DNA of 64,000 nucleotides from Molossus alvarezi (lineage: Eukaryota > Chordata > Mammalia > Chiroptera > Molossidae): positions 29,611,182 to 29,675,181 of the forward strand of contig CM073893.1 in NCBI GenBank assembly GCA_037176705.1, read 5' to 3'. How positions within the stretch are numbered: position 1 is the stretch's first letter; the number at the start of each line of letters is the position of its first letter. The notes beneath the pieces are model-generated. The model was not told the origin of the DNA. It saw only the letters and a program-made list of their open reading frames with translations, and searched no databases. The position numbers and the translations under genes are program-made. Of the stretch, positions 1 through 9,792 are shown in pieces.

Positions 1-955
1 TCTTTAAGTTGTGAGGTGAGACATCAATTAGAAATTTTTCCTGTTTCTTGAGGTAGGCCTGTAGTGCTATGAACTTCCCTGTCAGAACTGCTTTTGCTGC
101 ATCCCATAGATTTTGTGTGTTTGTATGTTCATTTTCATTGGTTTCCAGGGAGTTTTTAAATTCTTCCTTGATCTCCATGGTAACCCATTCATTGTTTAAT
201 AACATGCTATTTAGCCTCCATATTTTCAAATGTCTTTGCATGTTTTTGTTGCAATTGATTTCTAGTTTCATGCCATTATGATCTGAGAAGATGCTTGATA
301 CGATTTCAATCTTCTTGAACTTGTAGAGACTTAGTTTGTGCCCTAACATGTGGTCTATCTTTGAGAATGTCCCATGTGCACTTGAGAAGAATGTGAATTC
401 TGAGTTTTGGGGTGTAATTTTTTGTAGTTACCGATTAAATCCATTTGCTCTAGTGCTTCATTTAGAGTGTCTATTTTCTTGCTAATTTTTTGTCTAGAGG
501 ATCTATCCAGTGATGTCAGCGGGGTGTTGAAGTTCCCTGCTATGATTGTATTGCTATCAATTTCTCCTTTGAAGTCCTCCAGAAGATTTTTAATATATTT
601 TGGTGCTCCTAAATTGGGTGCATATAGGTTTATCAAGGTTATATCTTCCTGTTGGATAGATCCTTTCAATATTATGTAGTGGTTTACTTTGTCTCTAGTT
701 ATGGCCTTCATTTTGAAATCTATTATATCAGATAAGAGTATTGCTACCCCAGCTTTTTTTTCCTTTCCGTTTGCTTGGAAGATTTTTTTTTATCTCTTCA
801 CTTTCAACCTATGTGAGTCTTTTGTTGTCAGGTGGGTCTCTTGTAAACAACATATAGATGAGTCATGCTTTCTTATCCAATCAGCTACTCTGTGTCTTTT
901 TATGGGAGGATTCAATCCATTTACATTTAATGGTGATTATTGATATGTACTTATT
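1..955 (-). pseudogene. L1 ORF2 N-terminal (endonuclease) remnant, copy A1
   Basis: The minus strand encodes the start of an L1 ORF2 protein: an endonuclease of the APE family that nicks target DNA for target-primed reverse transcription. The longest uninterrupted piece is 355-711 (118 codons). It carries recognisable endonuclease blocks such as TLINLYAPN and NTPLTSLDRSS. The motif normally read as GDFN is GNFN here, so the acidic catalytic residue is replaced. The frame breaks before and after this piece, and the expected KIDH block below 400 is in another frame. Reverse transcriptase would lie to the left, outside the window. A decayed, non-functional copy is the simplest reading. Confidence 0.88.
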
Positions 956-999
956 TATTGCCATTTTTGTTTAGTGTGGTTATATTTTTCTTCCTAGTT

Positions 1000-1908
1000 C
1001 TGCTAATTAGAGCAGTCCTTTTAACATTTCTTGCAGTGCTGGTTTGGTGCTAATAATGTATTCCCTTAGCCTTATTTTGTCTGGGAAGCTCTGTATTTGA
1101 CCTTCTATTTTGCATGATAGCTTGCTGGGTAGAGTAGTCTTGGGTTCAGATCCTTGTTTTTCATGACCTTGATTACCTCATGCCATTCTCTTCTGGTCTG
1201 TAGTGTGTCTGTTGAGAATTCAGCTGAGAGCCTTATGGGTTTTTCTTTGTAGGTAACCTGTTGCTTCTCTCTTGCTGCTTTTAGAATTCTCTCTTTGTCT
1301 TTAATTTTTGGCACTTTGATTACTGTGTGTCTTGCTATGGGCCTGTTTGGGTTCTTCTTACTTGGGGCTCCCTGTGCTTCTTGAACTTGAATGCCTTCTT
1401 CCTTCACCAAGTTAGGGAAGTTTTCTGTCACTATTTCTTCAAATATGTTCTGTAACCCTTGCTCATTTTCTTCTACTTCAGGGACTCCTATGATGCGAAT
1501 ATTATACATTTCTAGTTGTCCCGCAGTTCTCTTAAGCTGTCTTCCTGCTTTTTAATTTTTTTTTTTCTTTTTGGTTTTCTGATTGGTTTAGTTTTTCTAC
1601 CCTGTCTTCTAATTCACTGATCCGGTCCTCAGCTTCCTCTACTCTGCTCTTCAGACTTTCAATGTGTTTTTTATTTCTGAAATGTCATTTTCTATTACTT
1701 CTTTGTTTTTAATTTCCAACTGGTTGATTTTCAACATTTCTATGTCTTTACTCATGGTGCTCATGTCCTTACACATACTGTTGAGCTTCCTCAAGATAAT
1801 GGCTCTGAATTCTAGTCCTGTTAACTTGCTTAACTGCATCTCATTTATCTCATCTTTGGTATAGGTCTCTTGTTCTTTTATTTGGCTTTTGTTTAACTGT
1901 TTTACCAT
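1000..1908 (-). pseudogene. L1 ORF1 remnant, copy A1
   Basis: ORF1 encodes the L1 RNA-binding chaperone that coats L1 RNA. Two open pieces are visible on the minus strand. At 1651-1908 there is an N-terminal segment (85 codons) with the start of a heptad-rich coiled coil (IEMLKINQLEIKN). At 1105-1509 there is a 134-codon C-terminal segment containing RIIGVPE, the long basic stretch around PKIKDKERILKAAREKQQ, and the terminal block LNPRLLYPAS. They are separated by a frameshift and indels near 1510-1650, including a run of T (A on the coding strand). The order coiled coil, then RNA-recognition fold, then C-terminal domain is typical for mammalian L1. Damaged, presumed inactive. Confidence 0.9.
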
Positions 1909-2905
1909 TTTGGCTCCTACAGTGGGTTTTGGAGCCTTACAAATTTTCCCTGTGGGTGTTGGTGTTCTGCTGTTTGTGGTTCCCTCTTCTGGGTTTGGAT
2001 GAGGCAGGGAAGACCTGCTTTAAACACCACTGTCAAGTCTTACTTTCCTGGTGAGAGTTGCTAGCCCAGGGAATTGTAGTTATCCTCTAGCTTTTTTTCC
2101 TCTAGGCTATTAGTTACCTGAAGAACTTTGGTTTCTGAGTTGAATGAAAAACTCCCTCAGTTTCTCAGTATAAGAGGATTTCCAGAGGGTGAGGCAGAGA
2201 CTGGTTGTTAATGGGCCTCAATTAGCATTTCCATGGCCACCAGGTGTGGTTGAATCTCTGAGGGAGGGGCCGCAGCCTCTCCCCAGGTCCCTGGAAAGGA
2301 GTAAGATGACCACAGTCCTGCGTGGCTGCAACTCAGCAAAAGCTCTGAGTGCCCCCAAATCCCAAATGTCCCCACACAGTTCCAGTCCAGTCTGCCCTCC
2401 CTCTGCCAGAGCTCAAGGTGAGTGGCTGTTGCTAATTTAGCCTCTGTCCTGGCTCTGTGCTCTGGAGCCGCTTGGGACTTTAACCTGAGGTCACTACTCC
2501 CAGCTAAGGGTGCCGCTCCCAGCTAAGGCTGTCACTCCTGGCCGAGGCTGTGGCAGCTCCCAGCTAAGGGCATAGCACCTAGCTGATCGCGCAGCTCCCA
2601 GCCGAGGTCACAGGTCCCAGCCGAGCCCACAGGTCTCAGCTGAGGACGCAGGTCCCAGCCAAGCCCACAGGTCTCAGTCGAGGCCACAGGTCCCAGCCCA
2701 GGCCACTGTGGATGTGGGCTCCCGACCCCACCTTGCATCTTTGTAAGCCTACCAGGATTGAGTCAGTGTCCCTGGTTATGTGGTCCTTCAAGCTGCTTTT
2801 TGGTTGCCTTTTCCTGACGTTTTTTCTTTATTTTCATTGTAATTCCAGTTTGGTCCTGGGAGATGGTCTGTGTAGCTTCCATTCACTCCACAGCCATTTT
2901 TCTCG
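1909..2905 (-). promoter_or_regulatory. L1 5' UTR / internal promoter region, copy A1
   Basis: GC-rich stretch upstream of ORF1 on the minus strand, matching the equivalent parts of the L1 copies at 26766-27865 and 3481-4178. It ends near 2905 with the shared terminal motif (plus-strand text GTAGCTTCCATTCACTCCAC followed by CATTTT). On the minus strand that end reads AAAATGG-type sequence, resembling the YY1-like motif at many mammalian L1 starts. The promoter role is inferred from position. It contains the 19-bp tandem array listed separately. Confidence 0.75.
2597..2710 (-). repeat. 19-bp GC-rich tandem repeat in L1 5' UTR
   Basis: Six consecutive units begin at 2597, 2616, 2635, 2654, 2673 and 2692, an exact 19-bp period. 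The plus-strand consensus is close to CCCAGCCGAGGCCACAGGT. Looser copies extend left to about 2498. The same unit is found in more copies at about 27430-27665 and is almost absent at about 3950-3975. Confidence 0.92.
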
Positions 2906-3480
2906 TCCCTTTTTGAATATATTCTCTAACTCTTGTTCATTTTCTTTTTCTTTGGGGACTCCTACGATGCGAATATTATTACCTTTCCAGTTGTCCCACA
3001 GTTCTCTAAAGCTGTTTTCCTATTTTATAATCGTTTTTTCCTTTTGGTTTTCTGATTGATTTTTTCTACCCTGTCTTCTAATTCACTTATCTGGTCTTCC
3101 ACTTCCTCTACTCTGCTCTTTAGACCTTCCAATGTGTTCTTTATTTCTGATATGTCATTCTTAATTTCTTCCTGGTGGTTTTTAATTTCCAATTGGTTGA
3201 TTTTCAGCATTTCTATGTCCTTACTCATGCCTTTGAGCTTGCTCAAGGTCATGGCTCTGAATTCTAGCTCTGTTAACTTGCCTAACTGCTCCATATTTAT
3301 CTCATCTTTGGTAGAGGTCTCTTGTTCTTTCATTTGGCTTTTGTTTCTGTGTTCACTATTTTGGCTATCACAGTGGGCTTTGGAGCCTGCCAAGTTTTCC
3401 CTGTGGGTATTGGTGTTGTGCTGTTTGTAGCTCTCTCTCCTGGGTTTGAATGAGTAAGGGAGGATCCATGTTAAACACAA
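2906..3480 (-). pseudogene. L1 ORF1 N-terminal fragment, copy A2
   Basis: A 151-codon minus-strand frame (3480 to 3028) carries the first half of an ORF1 protein. It has a polar N terminus, then a long heptad coiled coil including SEIKNTLEGLKSRVEEVEDQ and ending in a Lys/Arg-rich stretch (KTKRKKRL). In the next frame, down to about 2906, the sequence continues with the IRIVGVP-like block. It is truncated before the C-terminal RNA-binding domain. It would encode only a trimerisation-type coiled coil and is presumed non-functional. The start codon choice is uncertain because the frame is open further upstream than in the other copies. Confidence 0.85.
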
Positions 3481-4178
3481 CTGTCAAGTCTTACTTCCCT
3501 AGTTAAAGTTGCTAGCCCAGGAAAGGTACATTTATCCTCTAGCTTTTTGCCTGGAGGCTATCAGCAGTGGTTACTTGATGAGTTTTGGGTTGTCAGTTGA
3601 TTGAAAAACTCCCTCAGGTGCTCAGCATCAGGGGATTTCCCGAGGGTGGGACAGATGCTGGTTGTTTGTGAGCCTCAGTTTGCATTTCAATGGCCCACAG
3701 GGTGGGGTTGAATCTTCGAAGGAGGGGCCGCTTCCTCTCCCCAGAGTCCTGGGAAGAGGCAAGATGGCCAGCATTCTGCATGGCTGCAACTCAGCAAAAG
3801 CTCTGAGCCCCCTCCAAATCCCAAGTGTCCCCACACAGTTCCAGTCCAGCTCTCTTTCCCTCTGCCAGAGCTCAAGGTGAGTGGCTGTGGCTATTTTAGC
3901 GTCTGCCCTGGCTCTGCGCTGTGGAGCCACTTGAGATTTTAACCTGAGGGCGCTGCTCACAGCTAAGGCTGCTGCTGTTTGTGGGCTCCCAGCCTCCCTT
4001 TCGCACCTCCACAATCCTACCAGAATCCAGTCAGTGTTTCTGTTTATATGATCCTCGCAAGCTGCTTTTCTGTTATATTTTCCCATCGATTTGTCTGTGT
4101 TTTAGTTGTAATTCCAGTTTGGTCCTGGGAGACGGTCTGTGTAGCTTCCATTCACTCCGCCACCATTTTGGAATCTCC
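3481..4178 (-). promoter_or_regulatory. L1 5' UTR, copy A2
   Basis: Homologous to the 5' UTRs of copies A1 and B, but shorter. The far 5' end on the minus strand includes the reverse complement of CTCCGCCACCATTTTGG (4155-4171), a YY1-like element close to the presumed transcription start. Past 4178 the sequence becomes AT-rich and unrelated. Promoter activity is inferred from position and homology only. Confidence 0.7.
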
Positions 4179-5213
4179 ACCAGTTTCAAGTTACCAACAT
4201 GATATCACTGAATGCAGAGTTGGAAAGGGATTCACAGTAACACACCATTATACAGTATTTCCACTATAGAGATACAATAGATGTAAAGAACTGGAGAAGC
4301 ATAAATAATAATAAATAAAATAGAACAATTAAAAAATTATGAATTTTGAGTGTTTATTGCCCTTTAAATATGATTAATGTAATATTATGTTTAGATAATT
4401 TAGTTTTAAATCAAATCTGTGTTTAATAACTATTTTTCAAAATTCTTGAGAAATTAACAATCAGCTCTCATAGGCTGCTAGCAGCTGTCTCCTGCACACC
4501 ACTGACTAAAAACAGCTAGATTTTCCAGCAGATGGGGAATTCCCAGTATTTTAACAATTAGAATTAACTACATGTACCAAGAAAAACAACTTCTTATGTA
4601 AGAAGCACCAATAGTTTGAAAAAAAAAAAATCAACATAAAAAACTTCAGTGATTTTGAACATTATATATTTTCCTAATTGACATATACATATATAGTTAT
4701 TTATTTTATCATTATTAAATATATTTATTTATAATACCTTATTTTAAAGATGTGTTTTATTTTATAATACTATGTAATAAAACTTCACAACTTTAAATTT
4801 GATTTTAATTTTCTGGGTATAAATTCCTCTTTGAATCTTTCTGTGCGTTATATTTGTAAATTTCTTTTAAAGAGAATAAACATTTATTTCTTAACTTTGA
4901 CAGAATTTTTGTTTTTAATCTTAAGAGTTTAATCTCATAACATGTATTTCAATAAATAATCCATTGTGATTATTAATGGATTATCACAAAATGGATTGTG
5001 AATAATAAATAATAATTGTGATTTATTCCTTCCACCTTTTTGTACTTTCTTTTTACTGTATTTCTCTATTGTTCTCCTTCCCCTTTTCTATTGGATTTGT
5101 AAAGTTGTGTTTATTTCTTTTTTTTCACTTTGTGATTAGACAATTTCATATTAATTTTTAATGTTTTTTATATATAGATAACTACAAATATTTAAACTGT
5201 GTACTTAATTCAA
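4179..5213. other. AT-rich unassigned sequence
   Basis: No gene or recognisable repeat seen. The stretch is very AT-rich, with several short A and T runs and an AT-rich direct-repeat patch near 4945-5030. Confidence 0.6.
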
Positions 5214-5471
5214 CTAAATAGAAAAAAGAAATTTATCTTCGCCTGAGGCCATTTTTCCATTTTTGTTCAGATAGAGCAGAAGGGAGAGAGAGAGATACAT
5301 CAACGTGAAAGGGACACATCGAGTGGCCACCTCCCGCACGACCTCAACCAGGGCCGGGGTCAAACTGTAGCTGAGGTACATGCCCTTATTGGGAACCAAA
5401 TCCGGGTCTCTTTGGACCATGGGCCGATGCTCTAACCACAGAGCCAAACAGGCCAGAGCCTAAATAGAAAA
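5214..5471 (-). mobile_element. Ves-type SINE, full length, with TSD
   Basis: Minus-strand copy of the tRNA-derived bat SINE. The plus strand shows the complemented tail (CTTCGCCTGAGGCCATTTTT), a purine-rich stretch (complement of the pyrimidine tract), and the complemented head ending GAGCCAAACAGGCCAGAGC. A perfect 12-bp target-site duplication, CTAAATAGAAAA, lies at 5214-5225 and 5460-5471. The element itself is about 5226-5459. Confidence 0.93.
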
Positions 5472-5549
5472 TTATTGAAAAAATGTACTACCATATTGAA
5501 CTACATGGAATTTTAGGATTCTTATAAAAACAGATAATATTATTTTTGT

Positions 5550-5890
5550 TCTTATTAAAAATTTTATTGTTGCCATTATTGCAGATATTATCCACTTCCA
5601 TCCCTTGCCCACCTTCCCTCACCCCTGCCTCCTCCTCCCATGACCTTCACCACATTATTGTCCATGATTATGGAGTATGCTTATATGTTCTTTAGCTAAT
5701 TACTTCACTTTCTTTATCCAGTCACCCTCAAGCCCCTCTTCTCTGGTACCCACCAGTCTGTTCCATGTCTTCATGGTTCAGGTTCCAATTTGTTCATTAC
5801 TTTATTTTGTTCATTAGATTCCACATATTAGTGAGATCATATGGTATTTGTCTTTGACTGATTTATTTAGCTTAGCATAATATTCTGGTG
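5550..5890 (-). mobile_element. L1 3' end fragment, old
   Basis: Reads as the complement of an L1 3' UTR and end of ORF2. Landmarks on the plus strand include TTCATTAGATTCCACATATT and GTGAGATCATATGGTATTTGTC, the typical complement of the last ORF2 codons. Diverged relative to the young copies. Truncated at its 5' side, near 5890. Confidence 0.8.
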
Positions 5891-6420
5891 CAGCTGTTAC
5901 TGGATGAAGTGGGAGAGTCATTTTCCCCACTGGGTGCTTTTTGAGACTTGCACGAGAAAATGAATGCTTTCTATTTGCACAGAATTACATCTCTGTGTTT
6001 CTAAAGTCTCAATTCCCTTAATCCAGTAATGGAAGAAGTGTAGTTGGGGTTTCAATAAAGCTAGAAGCAAAGCCAACGTACAGAATTTTCTTTCCATGTT
6101 GGAGCATCAGGCTAACGGCAGTCCATTAGTCCATTGTATATGGGGTTCTCATGGCCATGGGTCATGTGGGCATAAACAAGGGGAGCCCCACAAACCCAGA
6201 GTCACACAAGTCCCATGTGTCTCGAGAGCAGTAAGAACACAAGAGAGTGAACTCCTATGTTCAGGGGATTAAATAGTCCAAATTTTGTGCCCTTGAAATA
6301 GCCATGCCCATTCTGGATAATGACCTCTGTTCCCAGATGTGACTGACAGCAAGCACATTCTCTAATCATCCCAGCTTTACTGGGCATGTGTCAATCTCCC
6401 ACTTTGTTGGACTCCTGGGA
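5891..6420. repeat. Possible solo LTR, family unresolved
   Basis: A block of about 500 bp with base composition unlike its surroundings, sitting between two L1 scraps. It has LTR-like features: a TGTTACTGG...-type terminus near 5895, an AATAAA at about 6053 on the plus strand, and a TATA-like ATTTAAT complement near 6265-6275. These signals do not agree on one orientation, and no target-site duplication was found. It could equally be another kind of old dispersed repeat. Confidence 0.35.
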
Positions 6421-6524
6421 CCTGTAAAGTTGTATTTTCCTGGTGAAGTTGTCTAAATGACATGACTATAATATCTGGTCTTCCCTTTGCTCCTTTCTTA
6501 TTATTAATAATTGGCTAATTACAA

Positions 6525-6745
6525 TGATATCGTAGCCACTGTGAAAAACATGGAGATTCCTAAGTGATGGCATGTCTGGGAATTTATCCTGAGAATCCCA
6601 AAACTCCAATCAGAAAGAATATATACCCTTAGTTCACAGCAGTGTTATTTACAACAACCAAGAACTGAAAATAGCCCAAGTGCCCATCAGCATATCAGTG
6701 GATAAAAAAGAGGTGTTACCTTTACACAATGAAATATTCTTTAAT
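6525..6745 (+). mobile_element. L1 ORF2 3' fragment, old
   Basis: Plus-strand remnant of the distal ORF2 region. It follows the usual L1 order: ATGGAGATTCCTAAG, then AATCAGAAAGAATATATACCC, GCAGTGTTATTTACAACAAC, and CCCAAGTGCCCATCAGCATA. No open frame remains. Confidence 0.8.
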
Positions 6746-7007
6746 GGGTGTTTATTCCAGTTTATACTATTCTTCAACTTAATTGCTCAGGTTGTCTCTT
6801 ATATACCACTGCTTTTTTTCCAGATTGTATTATTTTATTCCTGGAGGATACACTAGCTATGCATATTGTAGTTCTTTCAGCAAGAATGTATCATTGGTTA
6901 TTAATAAATATGTTGGTCATTTACTAGTATGAAGGTTTTATACCTTCATTCTATTAACTTCTAACTTTTTTTATTTTTTCTTTTTCTGTTGGAAGTCTGT
7001 TATAAAC

Positions 7008-7237
7008 CACAGTTTTTTAATTTTTTTTCTTTATTGATTTTAGAGAGAGAGAAAGGGAAAGAGATAGAAACATCAATGGAAGAGAATACCAATTGGCCAT
7101 CTCCTGCATGCCCCCCACTGGGAATCAGGCCCACAACCTAGGCATGTGATCTGACTGGGAATCGAACCAACGACCTCTTGGTGCTTGGGCTGACGCTCAA
7201 CCTCTGAGCCACACCGGCAGAGCTCAAGCACAGTTTT
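7008..7237 (-). mobile_element. Ves SINE (short-body, AATCAATAAA-tail type)
   Basis: Complemented tail, purine-rich tract, a GCATGCCCCCCACTGGGAAT body block, and a head ending CTCTGAGCCACACCGGC. A TSD CACAGTTTT lies at 7008-7016 and 7229-7237. It lacks the TCCTCGGGTGAGGAT 3' block seen in the other Ves group, so it belongs to a second subfamily, together with the copies at 9563, 37353 and 39547. Confidence 0.9.
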
Positions 7238-7411
7238 AATACTTATAGTTACTGTGTTCTTTCTCTTAAAGATATTTTCTTGACCATCAGTTTAGATTCT
7301 TTACAAAATGTCTAGTAAATGTTTTATGTTTATTTATCCCATCCTTAATGTGTTGAATTAAATTAATTTAAAAAGCCATGTTTTCTAGCATTTCTAGACA
7401 GTTCTTGGATA

Positions 7412-7700
7412 ATGTTTTCTTATGTCTTTTTACTTTATTTATTTTTTTCCATCACCATTTGTCCCCTCTATACCATCTTCCACCTCCATCCATTCCCCTA
7501 CCCACCCTATAACCACTACACTCTGGCGCATGTCCATGAGTTATTTCTCTCTCTCTCTTATTTTTTTCTTTTTTGCTCAATCTCCCCACTCTCCATTACC
7601 CCACCACAACCTGAGCCTTCTGCCTGCTTTCAACCTGTGAGTCTGTGCCTATTTTGCTTGTTAGTTCATTTTGTTTATTATATTCCACTAATAAGTTGAC
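7412..7700 (-). mobile_element. L1 3' UTR fragment, old
   Basis: The plus strand is a long pyrimidine-rich stretch (complement of the G/A-rich L1 3' UTR), followed by GTTCATTTTGTTTATTATATTCCACTAATAAG, the complement of the ORF2 end. The open frames here come from composition only. Confidence 0.72.
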
Positions 7701-9316
7701 CTTTCTTCCAAGAGCTTCTAATTTGCAATCAAGGTAAGTTTTTCATTTCTTTAAGTCAGAAGTGTTAATGGGGGTTGGGAGTTTCCAGCCTTGGACATAC
7801 AATTTCCCATGTTGATTTTAGTTTTATTTTGAGAACTGTAGTCTGAATAAACCTCCAGATCTACTATGTACTGCATTAAAACATGCTGCCTGCATGCCAA
7901 GCTCCAAATCCTCACAAACCTCCCTAGGTGTCTCCCTTCCCAGGTCCTGTCCCTTACTGCCTAATCTGCCTCTAGCTCCTTAGAATGGTAATTTTTGTAT
8001 TACTGGAGAAGAACATAATGCAAATTAAATTTAAAAACATCTAAAACAAGTCCACTACGCCTTTGGTAATACATCATGGAGTCCTATTATAGATGTAAAT
8101 AATAATTGCATAGCTAACTGATTAATTTTTGTCCAAATATACTCTTGCTTTCCATGGCTTACATAGATATAAGATTGAAACATTCTTGTCAATTACAGAT
8201 AAGTTGTAGTTTTTTTTGCAGCTGGTAGCATATTAGCCTCCTTTGGGAATTTTCCCACATGCCGATATAATTTTAAATGTACCTTCATTTATTTTTTTCT
8301 CTGTTTTTCCAAATAATCATTCTTAATATTTTGACATAATTAAGATAAACCAGGCATTGCAAGCATTGAAAATGGAATTTCATGATGTAATTTTTATAAA
8401 AATTATCTATTATGCCAAAAATAAAATGTTTAAAATTCAAGTTTTTGTCAATATCAGTGAGCTTATTTTTCTTTTGTTATTTGTATTTTGCTTACTGAAA
8501 AATAATGAGAAATAGTTGCTTTAATTTTATAGAAATTTATTTTTTGATTTCCTTCCTTTGTTGTCTGTATCCTTGGAGTGTTTACAAAATATTTTATTCC
8601 AATAAATGTATGTTTATTATCTTCATAGTTACTGGAAGAATTAACACTAATAATAGAATTTCTGGGAATAATGTCAAAAGTTTGATTAATCACTATTAAC
8701 TGATGTAATAATTTCATTACTTAGAATATCAATCTTCCAAATAGGACAATTTTATAGGAGAATAAATTAAAAAAGGTTCAACATGTGTACATTTATTATA
8801 TCTATCAAAAAATGATCAACAAAATGAGATTAAACACTGGGGTTCCTTAAAAATATTAACTGGAAACAGGCGTTTGGTACTTATTTTCCTATATTTGTGA
8901 TAATTTTATCTTTTAATCAAATGCATACCCTATTAAGGACTTCATTATATTTCTCATTTATTATATTTTCCTAGAAGCTTCACTGCAGCTAATGAATAGG
9001 CTTTTCCTAAGTTTGAAAGAGCAGTAAGTTTCCGGAAATAATAGAAAAGAACATTTTCAATATAAAATGTAAACTTGGGGAATTAGATAATATTTTTCAT
9101 ACAATTATTTTATTATAAATGTATGGTTAACAATTTATTTAAAGAGCTAGTCAATCATTATGTATCATGATTCCAATGTGTTCCCTCTGCATGTATCTTT
9201 TATATATACAGTCCTGATGTACCTTTTTGTTTTTATTGAATCACATCTCTTGTCTTCAAACAAAATTCTGGATTTTGACTTTAATCCAAATGGTTTGTAT
9301 TCCAGTATGTTTTACA

Positions 9317-9320
<4 letters not shown>
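7701..9320. other. Unassigned AT-rich sequence
   Basis: No convincing gene or repeat. The block at 7760-8060 is somewhat richer in GC but has no long open frame or recognised motif. The small open frames at 8463-8717 are AT-composition artefacts. Confidence 0.55.
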
Positions 9321-9347
<27 letters not shown>

Positions 9348-9500
9348 GTCAGAAGGGAGTGAACCCTTGGCACTGGATGCAAGCCTAAATTGGTTTGTCT
9401 CCTTATGGCAAACATCCTATTCTCTCACTGGCCTGAAGCCAGTATAAGTTTAGCATCTCACTTAGTGTTACCAAATAACCTACATTTCATTTCCAGGTCT
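9321..9500 (-). repeat. Poly(T) run with adjoining sequence: possible retroposed transcript
   Basis: A run of about 27 T at 9321-9347 is followed directly by a non-AT-rich stretch. Read on the minus strand this is a sequence ending in a poly(A) tail, as a retroposed RNA would. I do not recognise the source, there is no AATAAA near the tail, and I could not place a target-site duplication. It could be a plain homopolymer. Confidence 0.35.
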
Positions 9501-9562
9501 CTGAACCACTTTAGAAGGGGGAAGACTCCTTTTAATGCTTACAGACAAATAAAGTTCAGATA

Positions 9563-9792
9563 GATAAACTAATTAAAAATTTTTTATTGATTTCTATAAA
9601 GAGAAAGGGAGGGAGAGATAGAAACATTGGTGTGAGAGAGACACATCAATTGTCTGCCTCCTGCATGCCCCCTACTGGGGATGGAGCCCACAACTCAGGC
9701 ATGTACCCTGACCAAGAATCAAACAGGGACCTCTCAGTCCATGGGATGATGCTCAATCCACTGAGCCACATCAGCTGGGTGATAAACTGATT
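9563..9792 (-). mobile_element. Ves SINE (AATCAATAAA-tail type) with TSD
   Basis: Complemented tail TTTTTTATTGATTTCT, then a GA-rich tract, GCATGCCCCCTACTGGGGAT, and a head ending CCACTGAGCCACATCAGCTGG. The TSD GATAAACTAATT at 9563-9574 and GATAAACTGATT at 9781-9792 matches at 11 of 12 positions. Confidence 0.92.

Larger units (their letters stand above)
1..2905 (-). mobile_element. Young L1 LINE, 5' portion (copy A1), cut by window edge
   Basis: Read on the minus strand this is, in order, an L1 5' UTR (about 2905 to 1909), a broken ORF1 (about 1908 to 1000) and the first third of ORF2 (about 955 to 1). The rest of ORF2 and the 3' end lie outside the window. It is closely similar over its whole length to the L1 at 21725-27878, including the shared 5' end motif GTGGAGTGAATGGAAGCTAC. 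Frames are interrupted, so it is not expected to be active. Its 5' end touches a second L1 fragment at about 2905. Identification as L1 is firm; the subfamily is not determined. Confidence 0.93.
2906..4178 (-). mobile_element. L1 LINE 5' fragment (copy A2): 5' UTR plus N-terminal ORF1
   Basis: On the minus strand a second L1 starts near 4175, runs through a 5' UTR (to about 3481) and into ORF1 (3480 to about 2906). It is then cut in the middle of ORF1, where the 5' end of copy A1 begins. The orientation is the same as A1. Two readings fit: A1 inserted into an older A2, whose 3' part would then lie beyond the left edge, or a 5' duplication within one L1. Its 5' UTR is shorter than those of the other copies because the 19-bp array is almost missing. 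Confidence 0.88.

Noticed and set aside
2597..2710. CRISPR-like regular repeats
   Set aside because: Units are contiguous with no spacers, and the host is a mammal; this is a minisatellite in an L1 5' UTR.
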